Source of the DNA: Lates calcarifer
Lineage: Eukaryota > Chordata > Actinopteri > Centropomidae
Length of the DNA: 64,000 nucleotides
Direction of reading: 5' to 3'
Assembly (NCBI RefSeq): GCF_001640805.2
Contig: NC_066844.1
Location: 129,001 to 193,000 of the forward strand
The notes beneath the pieces were generated by a model. That model was not told where the DNA came from, searched no databases, and saw only the letters and a list, made by a program, of their open reading frames with translations. Below are positions 55,290-64,000 of the stretch, piece after piece. The translations under genes and the position numbers were made by a program. Position 1 is the stretch's first letter. Each line of letters begins with the position of its first letter.

Positions 55290-55468
55290 CGGGGATCCGG
55301 TTCTTCCACCTGGATGTGAGCAGCACCGCCCGGACCGGTGCCCGGAGCCCGTTCATGTGTTTGGATCCACCAAGAGTCGACGGGGTCCATGTAATTTCTG
55401 GCAGAAAAGTGAACCGCTTTAAAATGGACACCGCCGCCCGCTCTCGGAGCCCGTAGACCGAAAGGCAG
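55290..55468 (+). promoter_or_regulatory. pik3c2b CpG-rich promoter and probable non-coding exon 1
   Basis: GC-rich sequence ending in a strong donor GGCAG|GTAAGA at 55468-55469. It is the best candidate for the non-coding first exon that precedes the ATG exon at 60445. The exon start is not defined. Large ORFs on the other strand here are compositional. Confidence 0.5.
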
Positions 55469-56045
55469 GTAAGAAGGCTGCTGGCGGGCTGCGGCCGCCC
55501 GGACACCGGACCGGTTCTGACCCGTTTCACCGAGCGGAGGGTGAAGTTCAGTCGGTTCTCTGCTGAGGGACAGCGCTGCTTCAGGAGAGGCGCTTTTCTT
55601 TGGAGGGAAGGTCAAACCAAACTCCATTCAAAAATCTGACAATTTAAAGTATCCGGCTCTGTGGTAAACTTCTGTTCCTGTCCAAATACGGCTGATTAAT
55701 TTATGAAAATGTTTTTGGCCTACGGGTGAATTCGGCGCTAATATAATTGACCTAACAGAAGTTATTTGCAGTAGATTTCAGCCAAGGTTTGAGAAGTAGT
55801 TCGGGCTGCTCGCCACCGCCCTCCATGTCGGTCTGTGGGTGGAAAAACCCCGGAGGAACAGAGGTCGAACCGTGTTCAAAGTTCAGAATATTGTTCAAAA
55901 ATTAACCGTGAGTTGGTGTAATGATCGTGTCCCGCTGTGAAACTCTGCAGGGGTGATTTTAAAATGGATCTGTCGGGTGTGGATGTTGGCCGGTGGATAA
56001 GGCCACGTTAAAGTGGCAGGTTTGTGAATGGAGTCTGGTTGTACG

Positions 56046-56049
<4 letters not shown>

Positions 56050-56078
<29 letters not shown>
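56050..56078. repeat. (GT)n in pik3c2b intron 1
   Basis: About 14 GT units. A second (GT)n of about 21 units is at 56643-56684. No exon is seen between 55470 and 57250. Confidence 0.9.
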
Positions 56079-56080
<2 letters not shown>

Positions 56081-56640
56081 ACCGGGCAGTGAGTTGGCTG
56101 CAGCAGACAGTCGGAGGCTGCAGCTGCAGCAGGAGCAGCTGTCACACATCTCCATGATCCTCGCATTTACTTTAATGACGTCTGTCACCTGTCTCTGTCT
56201 GAGTCTGCGCAGTACGGCTCGTTAAAGAGAAACGTAGATTTTCTGTCAGACAGTAAACAAGCTAACTGCGCAGAGAAAATGCGCAGTGACCTTTCACTTT
56301 TCATATTTTCTATGACGTCATACGCACCTGTTGTGGTGGTAAACACACCTGACGTCACTGGCAGAGTTAAAGTTCATGTCAGAGCAAACCTGAACCCTGT
56401 GAGTGAAGCTGTGATGGTTCAGTCCAGGTCAGAGGTCAGTGCCTTGCTCGAGGGCAGAGGCAGAACCAAAGCTGATCATCTGTGATTGATAAGTGATCAG
56501 AACAGGTCAGGTGATCACAGACCCACCAAACCTGCAGGTAAAATCACCTGTCTTATCAATTGTCGCCATAGAAACCAGAGACAGGTGATAAACAGCAGCA
56601 GGTGTTTCTGATCGTCAGGTTTGATGATTAATCAGCTCAG

Positions 56641-56689
<49 letters not shown>

Positions 56690-57051
56690 GTCTCTGTGAG
56701 GACCAGTCTCAGGTTTACACACTGCTCCGTCCTCCTCACTCTGAAGGTTCAGGTGAGAATCAGGTGAGAGGAGGAGGTCCTGATTGACTGCATCACTTCC
56801 TGTTGGTCCAGGACTCTCAGACCAGGTCTCCGTCTTCTGGTGTCTGATGGTTTAAACTGGGACACAGCTGGTTTGTTTGTCACAGGGTTCCTCTCTGGGG
56901 GGGGGGGGGTACCTCCTCTCCTCCCAGCATCTTCTGCTCCTCCCCACCCCCATCATCCCTCTGATCACCACCTCCCCCTCTCCTGGGGGGTCTGACATAG
57001 AGACAGAGGAGTCAGCCAATCAGAGAGCAGAGTGCTGAGAGATGGTTTAAC

Positions 57052-57053
<2 letters not shown>

Positions 57054-57091
<38 letters not shown>

Positions 57092-57120
57092 CGCGTGCGC
57101 GTGTGTGCGCGTGTGTGTGG
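57054..57120. repeat. (GT)n(GC)n alternating purine-pyrimidine tract
   Basis: About 14 GT followed by CGCGCGCGCG and GTGCGCGTG. This is strictly alternating over about 65 bp and is a good Z-DNA candidate. Confidence 0.85.
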
Positions 57121-57249
57121 GTGAGAGGCAGTAATCAGAGAGACATGATTTCATCATCTGATTAGATGTATTGATAACAATGATCACAGATCAGATCATC
57201 TGATGTTCAATCAGTTCCTCAGTTACATACATATCAATATTTTAATAAC

Positions 57250-57505
57250 GTGGTTCAGTTGTTCAGTTGTTGTTCAGTTGTTGTTCAGTTGTTCAGTTGT
57301 TGTTTAGTTGTTGTTCAGTTGTTGTTCAGTTGTTGTTTAGTTCAGTTGTTGTTCAGTTGTTGTTTAGTTGTTGTTCAGTTGTTGTTTAGTTGTTGTTCAG
57401 TTGTTGTTCAGTTGTTCAGTTTTTTGTTTAGTTGTTGTTTAGTTGTTGTTTAGTTGTTGTTCAGTTGTTGTTTAGTTGTTGTTCAGTTGTTGTTCAGTTG
57501 TTGTT
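57250..57505. repeat. GTTCAGTTGTT minisatellite, left part
   Basis: Units of GTTGTTCA and GTTGTTTA in irregular order. The same array resumes at 59483 on the other side of a LINE insertion. Confidence 0.92.
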
Positions 57506-59482
57506 CAAGTCAAGTCAAGTCAAGTCAAATTTTATTTATATAGCGCCAATTCACAACAGAAGTTATCTCGAGACGCTGTACATATAGAGCAGGTCTAGAC
57601 CGTACTCTTTATCTTATAAGATTTACAGAGAAAACCCAACAGATCCCACCATGAGCAAGCACTAGGCGACTGTGGCAAGGAAAAACTTCCTTTTAAGAGG
57701 CAGAAACCTCGAGCAGAACCGGACTCAAGGTGGGCGGCCATCTGCCTCGACCGGTTGGGTTTAGACAGAAAGAGAGGGGGGTGGGGGAATGGGGTAGGAG
57801 AAAGACAACATTGCACATACACAGACTAAGTCAAAGTGTAAATAGTAGTAGTAATAATAGTAATAATAATAATAATAGTAATAATTATTATTACAGCTAA
57901 AGGAATAATAATGACAAACGATGGTACATTAATAGCACTAACACTATCAATAACACTAGTAAATGTTTTAATTATTGTTGCATCATGGGTTGAGCTGGAT
58001 CATGGGAGCAGCAGGAGACTCTCCAGCTCTGGAGGCAGAACCCTGCAGTGAGAGACAGTAGAAGAGAGAGAGAGAGAAGCACAGCCTGGGCAGTAATGTG
58101 CTTGAGGGAAGAACACACAGTTAAAGTGATGCAGTGATATTAAGACAGTTAATAATAATCTCGTCGGCAGGACATCATGGACAACATTTACTAACTATTA
58201 ATCTTAACTGATGCATTGAGACTGACCCAACCCGCCAAGGGAAAAATGGTATCCTGAAATAGGAACCAGAATAATGTGCTAGTTAAAAGTTAAGGCATAA
58301 AGATGAGTTTTTAGTTTGGATTTAAAGGCCTCAACTGAGTCAGCCTGTCTAATATCACTAGGGAGGTTGTTCCAGAGGAAGGGGGCCCGATAGGAGAAGG
58401 CCCTGCAGCCTGCTGACTTCTTTTTGACTCTAGGGACAGACAGCAGCCCTGCACTCTGAGAACGCAGAGCACGCGAGGGAATATAAGGGTTAAGAAGATC
58501 AGACAGGTATGAGGGGGCTAGCCCATTTAGAATTTTATAAGTCATTAAGAGAACTTTAAAGTCTGATCTAACATGAATAGGGAGCCAGTGAAGGGAGGCT
58601 AGAACTGGGGTAATATGGTCAAACCTTCTCGATTTGGTCAGCATTCTAGCTGCAGCATTCTGAACCATTTGCAGACTTTTAGTGCTAGTACGCGGTAGTC
58701 CTGAAAGCAAAACATTACAGTAATCCAGTCTAGAGGAAACAAAGGCATGGACTAGAATTTCAGCGTCTGCCATGGAGAGAAAAGACCGAATCCTAGCTAT
58801 ATTGCGTAGGTGAAAAAAGGCGGTCTTTGTAATGTCTTTAATATGCTGATCAAAGGAAAGAGTACGATCAAGTGTGACACCCAGATTTTTGGCTGTTGTA
58901 CTTTGAGAGATAACACAGCTGTCAAGGGATATAGTTACATGATCGAACTGGTGTCTATATCGTGCTGGGCCAATAACCAGCATTTCTGTTTTGTCTGAAT
59001 TAAGAAGCAGGAAGTTTTGAGACATCCAGCTTTTAACAGATGACAAGCAGATCTCTAATTCCCTAATTTGAGAGGCATTATCAGCCTTTATAGGCACATA
59101 TAGCTGGGTATCATCAGCATAACAGTGAAAATTAATTCCATGACTCCGAATAATTTGGCCAATAGGAGAAATATATAGAGAGAAAAGCAGGGGGCCAAGA
59201 ACAGAACCCTGGGGTACTCCATATTTCACATCAGAGAAGGCTGATATGGTGTTATTACAAGAGACACACTGAGTTCTGTCAGATAAGTAAGATTTTAACC
59301 AGCTGAGGGCCACGCCAGAGATTCCAAATCTATTTTCCAATCGGTCCATGAGTATACGGTGATCTACAGTATCAAAGGCTGCACTAAGATCAAGTAATAT
59401 GAGCATAGAGGTGGAATCTGAATCTAGAGAGAGTAGCAGATCATTTACTACTTTAGCAAGTGCTGTTTCAGTAGAGTAGAGT
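57506..59482 (-). mobile_element. L2-like LINE with intact RT ORF, inserted in a minisatellite
   Basis: On the minus strand the frame is open from the 5' truncation point (about 59482, TETALAKVVNDLLLS) to a stop near 58279. It encodes the second part of a reverse transcriptase: LILLDLSAAFDTVDHRIL, GVPQGSVLGPLLFSLYI and HCYADDTQLYVPI, then a C-terminal domain with LHWLPIHVRSDFKVLL. The 3' UTR ends in the fish-wide tail (complement of TTTATTTATATAGCGCCAAT) and a TTGAC repeat at 57506-57526. It is 5'-truncated at the RT and lacks the endonuclease, so it cannot move on its own, but the uninterrupted frame suggests a young insertion. Confidence 0.92.
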
Positions 59483-59852
59483 CAGTTGTTCAGTTGTTGT
59501 TCAGTTGTTGTTCAGTTGTTGTTTAGTTGTTCAGTTGTTGTTCAGTTGTTGTTTAGTTGTTCAGTTGTTGTTTAGTTGTTGTTCAGTTGTTGTTTAGTTG
59601 TTGTTTAGTTGTTGTTCAGTTGTTGTTCAGTTGTTCAGTTGTTGTTCAGTTGTTGTTCAGTTGTTGTTTAGTTGTTCAGTTGTTGTTCAGTTGTTGTTTA
59701 GTTGTTCAGTTGTTGTTCAGTTGTTGTTTAGTTGTTCAGTTGTTGTTTAGTTGTTGTTCAGTTGTTGTTTAGTTGTTGTTGTTTAGTTGTTGTTCAGTTG
59801 TTGTTCAGTTGTTGTTTAGTTGTTGTTCAGTTGTTCAGTTGTTGTTCAGCGT
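59483..59852. repeat. GTTCAGTTGTT minisatellite, right part
   Basis: Continuation of the array at 57250-57505. Cys/Leu/Val-rich ORFs across it are artefacts of the repeat. Confidence 0.92.
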
Positions 59853-60444
59853 TAAACTCAGTCCCTGTTTTTTTCTGTTTCTTCAGCTTCGTCGTTTCCT
59901 CCTCATTGTGTGTTTGCTTCCTTCCTTCCTTCTCACTGCACACACACACAACTTTGTGGGTCAGATCCCGGTCCTGGTCTTGGTCCTGATCCTGATCCTT
60001 TCATGTTAAACAGAGAAATAATAAATTAATGGATCAGCAGCAGTTTCTGTTAAATGTCTAAAGTTTTCCTGTGACTCCGTCATCATCGTCTTCAGAGACC
60101 TTTGCTCTGAACATGAGACTGAAACTAACTTTTATTGATTAACCTGCTGATTATTTTCTCAGTGAACTGATCAGTTAATCAATAATAATAAACGCTCCTG
60201 ATCAATTCAGGAGAAAATCAATCTGCAGTTTCTCTGATCAGTTCTTCATATTTTTTTGTCCAGTCTGATGGTAAAGAACCAGGACCAGAACCAGAACCAG
60301 TACCAGGACCAGGACCAAACATTTCAGCTGAGAGTTTTAGTGTCTGATGTTTGAATTGATCAGGAGATTATTGATAAATCTGACAGCCTCCTCTCTCCTC
60401 AGCTGATCTCCAGCTCTTCCTCCTTCCCGCTCTGAGGAGGTGCC

Positions 60445-63400
60445 ATGTCGGCGGCTCAGACCCAGAAGGAGTCTGGTGAGGGGGGGTGGAGCTGCCTGGA
60501 GGCTCTGGGTCTCAGTCAGAAGGAGCTGGTTCTGGCCGAGGCCCTGCAGATGGAGTATGATGCCCTCTCCAGACTCAAACAGGACAAGACCAGTCCAGGA
60601 CCCGCCCAGACTGGATCCAGGGCTCCGGCCCAGACCCGCTCCAAGACCCCGAATCCTTCCATCGAACGCCCCCTACCCACCCCCAGCCAGCCCATCCCTG
60701 CCCCCCCAGGAGGAAGCCTGCTCAGGGGTCTGTCCGGATCGGACTCGTCCCTGAACCAGCCCGGAGGGTCCCAGTCCCCGCAGTCTGTCCCGGCCCGGGC
60801 AGTCCCTCCTCACGGCGTCAGAGAGTCCCTGTACATCCTGGACGATCCAGAGGTCAGCAAGTTCAGAGACTACTCAGGGTCCAGCCTTGGGGACTCGCTG
60901 GGATCTGGACCTGGGTTTCTTCCCAAAGGCTTCCCCTCTCTTCCAGATGACGTCCCCCCCGCCATCCCACCCAGAAATCCTATCCCCCCATCGTCAGGGT
61001 CAGAGAACCCCTTCCTGCCTAGCCGAGGGTCTACGGCTCCCCGGGACGTGAACCTGTTCACTCCGGATGTGGATCAGCCCAAAGTGACCTCAGGAGAGCT
61101 GAACTACGACAACATCAACGGCTCGCTGTCCCGACTTAATGGGAGCCGACCCGGGCCCCGAGGCCGCCGGGCCAACGGCGACCAATCGGGAAAGCCTGTG
61201 GCTCGGAGCAAGACCCTCCCCCCTCAGGTACCGCCCAGGACGTACGTACCCGTTCCCAAGAGCAACAAGAACCAGCGGCGGGTTTCTGCAGACCCGGTAA
61301 GCCCCAGCTTCCTGTTTCCTGTGTGAGGTCACAGGATGTCACCTGAAGTCTGACGTCACAACCAATGAAAATCCTGTTTCCTGGTCCAGCTTCTCTGAGT
61401 CGCTCCTGTTTTCAAGATGCTGCAGTGCTGAGTCCGTGTTAGCTCAGTTTGCTAATGTTAGCAGCCTCTGGTAAAAGCAGGTCCCCCTGATATCAGCTCT
61501 GGGTTTTACAGGTTGTTTCCTTCTATGAGCCGCATCTTCATGTTTCAGTTGTCAGTTCTTTTCTTTGCTGCTCAGCTGAGGTGAATAAAGCTGGTGTTAG
61601 CGAGCTGTTTTCATGATCTCTGGGCAGCACAGAAAAGGACTGGCAACTGAAACAGCTAGCTAGCTAACATAGCTAAAATTGTAGTTTGGCAAGGTTAGCT
61701 GGGTTTTTAGGTTAAAGCAGTAGAATGACAGTGAGTGGTTTCAGGTCTGTCCCAGCACTGACTCAGAGAAGTTGGACCAGGAAACAGGATTTTCATTGGT
61801 CCTCACATCAGACTCTGAGCTGAGGGTCCAGCTGTTTGTTTTATTTGTCAACAGTGAGGAACATGTGACGTTGTGTCAGCTGACAGACCGGTTCAACCTG
61901 CTGATATCTGAACCATCAGAGTTTATTTACCCAGAATCCTCTTTTCACTGTGAATCAGGTTTCAGAGTCACAGTGAAGACAGAGTCTGTAAAACAAGACA
62001 ACAACATTTTTCATGTGTTAATAATGATCACATTAAGGTTCATGTTCTCTACAAAGACAGTGCCCCTGCAGCCCGCAGTCTATATTACCCATGATCCTCT
62101 TCTCCCTCTGGAGCAGGAAGTGACAAACAGACCAGACTCTGTTTCTAATTGTTGATATTTGCGTCAGTTTCCTGGATATCAGAGATGAACTCTGGTTTTC
62201 ATCTGCTCTACAGTTGAGAATTACTCTGAACCTGATTCTCTGAAGTCGAATCACAGCAGACGTTTTCTCAGAGCATTTAAAACTTCCTGAGGACATTTCT
62301 TTCAGTTTGTCTCTGAAGCAGCAGCAGATTAAATCTCCTCTTCATGATAAAATCAGTGTAGACTCAGGTGAACTGACAGTCTGAAGCTGTAAACATCTGC
62401 TTCTGGGAGAAGCATTTAAAATAATCTGTAAACTGTCTGAACTCTGATGAGGAGGAGACGTGAGTTTCCTCTGGTGACGACTGTTCAGCTGCAGCTTCGT
62501 GTTGTTTCCTGGACGTCAGTGATGAAGAGCTGCTCCTCCTCTTCCTCTCAGATTAAATCCTTCCTCTCTCAGGTGAAACATGTTGACTTACAGCAGCTGT
62601 TTCCTGAACCTGAGTCACAGCTCTGACCTCTAATATCGAGAGAGTAATAAAACACCATCTGAACCTCAGCATTGTTCTGTATTTATACTGATCTCAGATC
62701 AGCTGAGTCACATGTTTTTACTGTTATTAATTATTGATTAATATTCAGTTATTCAGGTTAGAATTGCAGCTCTTTATTCATTAGTTTATGAAACGTTACA
62801 GATAAATTTTTAGCCTCTTCTGCCTGATCATTATATTACTGACTGAGATTTGATCTGTTTGATCAGTTATTGATCCTCAGAGGTGACGTCTTTAAACCTG
62901 GGCGAACTCAGAGACTCATTGATTAGTTGATCGATTAATCAATTAAAATATTCACTGGTTCCAGTTTCTCTCACGTCAGGATTATTAATCTGAAGACGAC
63001 ACAAAGGACATTTATTACGACTTTGTCACATGTTAGAGTTCTGACGCTACCTGTCCTCTGATTGGTCAGCTCTGATAGTACCTGTCCTCTGATTGGCTGG
63101 CTGTGTGTGATTGACAGGTGTCTCTGGGCTCCAGAATGAACGGGTTTGGATATGAACTGTTCCAGGTATCGGAGGAGAGAGATGAGGAGGTGGCGGCGTT
63201 CTGTCACATGCTTGACGTGTGAGTAACCAGACCTGATCCTGATCAGACCTGATCCTTTAAACCAGGTCGTGGTAGACTAACCTTCTCTCTGTGTCTCCAG
63301 GTTGCGTTCGGCGTACCCTTACACCGACCGGTCGAAGAATGCCGGCTTCGTCTGGTCGCCGTCTGTTGGTCACGAGGAGCTTCACCAGGGTCTTGGGGTC

Positions 63401-63672
63401 AGTGTGAGGGTCACGGTCATCAGCGAGCACTTCAGAGAACCGCTCACCTTTACCTGTGACGGTAAGACCTGAGAAATCACACGTTACTGCAACATGTCCG
63501 GTCCTGACCTCAGAGTCTGGTCCTGACCTCAGAGTCTCTGTCTCCGTCAGGTTCGTCCACCGTGGACCTAGCTGATCTACCAGACTCTGTGTTACGCTCA
63601 GGACGATCTGGATCACCTGGACGTGGACGAGTACCTGCTGAAGGTCTGCGGACACGACGAGTTCTTCAACAA
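60445..63672 (+). CDS. pik3c2b: PI3-kinase class II beta (C2 domain), N-terminal part (continues off right edge)
   Basis: This kinase makes PI(3)P and PI(3,4)P2 on endosomal and clathrin-coated membranes. Visible coding exons are 60445-61296, 63118-63218, 63301-63461 and 63551-63672. The N-terminus has LSQKELVLAEALQMEYDALS, a long Pro/Ser-rich tail, DVPPAIPPRNPIP, SGKPVARSKTLPPQVPPRTY and then VSEERDEEVAAFCHMLD, which are class II beta hallmarks. The Ras-binding domain follows (LTFTCDGSSTVDL, then in another frame IYQTLCYAQDDLDHLDV and KVCGHDEFFN). One extra base at about 63570 shifts the frame between VDL and IYQTL, so the exon is out of frame as given; an error or rare allele is likely. The kinase, PX and C2 exons lie beyond 64000. 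Confidence 0.92.
61297..63117 (+). other. pik3c2b intron 2
   Basis: 1.8 kb without a recognised exon or repeat. ORFs at 61772-62155 and on the minus strand at 62033-62296 match nothing known. Confidence 0.5.
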
Positions 63673-64000
63673 GTAAGAACCTCAAACCTCCAGAGGACCT
63701 GGTCTGGGTCCTGCTGTCGGACTGAAAACATGTTTGTTTGGAGTCTGAAGGCTTGTTCTTGATCCTGGACTTAGGTCTCACCTGGATTGTAGAGAGTCCA
63801 GGTGTTTGTCCAGGTGAGTTTGGAGTCAGTCTGAATCATCTGGTCCACATGGAGCTGACAGTCCTGCAGCTGATCCAGGTCCAGGTCCAGGTCCAGGTGT
63901 TTATTGAGTATTTATTGTTGTGATCCAACACAAACACCTGGAGAGGTGACTTTTAGTTTGAACGTGTTTGTCCTCATGTGTGATGAGACATTAGAGGAGT
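63673..64000 (+). other. pik3c2b intron 4 (runs off window)
   Basis: No exon was found up to base 64000. It contains a short GGTCCA(GGTCCA)n run near 63870-63897. Confidence 0.5.

Noticed and set aside
55067..55627. 186-residue minus-strand ORF
   Set aside because: Lies in the CpG-rich pik3c2b promoter; no splice partners or recognised domain.
57250..59989. Cys/Leu/Val-rich ORFs resembling membrane proteins
   Set aside because: They are the GTTCAGTTGTT minisatellite read in frame.
61772..62155. 127-residue ORF within pik3c2b intron 2
   Set aside because: No recognised domain and codon use like random intronic DNA.

Overview
This is a gene-dense piece of a ray-finned (teleost, probably percomorph-like) fish nuclear genome. 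The evidence is GT-AG introns, many short introns built of simple repeats, (CA)n, (ATC)n and (GA)n microsatellites, fish-type LINE and MITE fragments, and recognisable vertebrate genes. There is nothing prokaryotic or viral.

Layout, left to right. (1) 1-1250: 5' end of isy1 (spliceosome NTC factor), minus strand, running off the left edge. (2) 2600-6660: cnbp (seven CCHC knuckles), minus, with a one-base frameshift in the second knuckle. (3) 7400-10610: a five-exon pyruvate dehydrogenase phosphatase (PP2C) gene, plus. (4) 10800-21400: rbm39 (RS domain, RRMs, UHM), minus. Most of its RRM1-start exon is missing where a 460-bp (ATC)n array sits, and intron 1 carries two same-family LINE copies embedded in (GA)n. 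(5) 23430-26900: tsen2 (tRNA-splicing endonuclease catalytic subunit), minus. (6) 27660-31600: two complete tandem mkrn2os paralogues, minus. (7) 32099-35850: mkrn2 (C3H/RING E3 ligase), plus, head to head with mkrn2os copy 2. (8) 36100-39124: RTE-like LINE debris, then a TRIM-type gene killed by frameshifts and by a palindromic insertion with a 13-bp target duplication. (9) 42516-52905: fam107 (fam107a-like), plus. (10) 53690-54720: LINE fragment. (11) 55300-64000: 5' part of pik3c2b, plus, running off the right edge. Its intron 1 holds a LINE inserted into the middle of a GTTCAGTTGTT minisatellite, and one coding exon has a +1 frameshift.

The neighbours isy1-cnbp and tsen2-mkrn2os-mkrn2 correspond to human 3q21 and 3p25 groupings. 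The genes are mainly housekeeping RNA-processing factors (ISY1, CNBP, RBM39, TSEN2) and are not an operon-like system.

The most unusual structural theme is repeat arrays anchored on 5' splice sites. In several introns (cnbp, tsen2 twice, mkrn2, rbm39, mkrn2os copy 1) the first intronic bases, together with the preceding exonic AG, are iterated as tandem copies of AG|GT. Each copy is therefore a potential splice donor. In isy1 and in another tsen2 intron the whole short intron is a minisatellite. Exon boundaries were placed by reading splice consensus and checking that phases join; where they do not join (cnbp, rbm39, pik3c2b, TRIM) this is stated.
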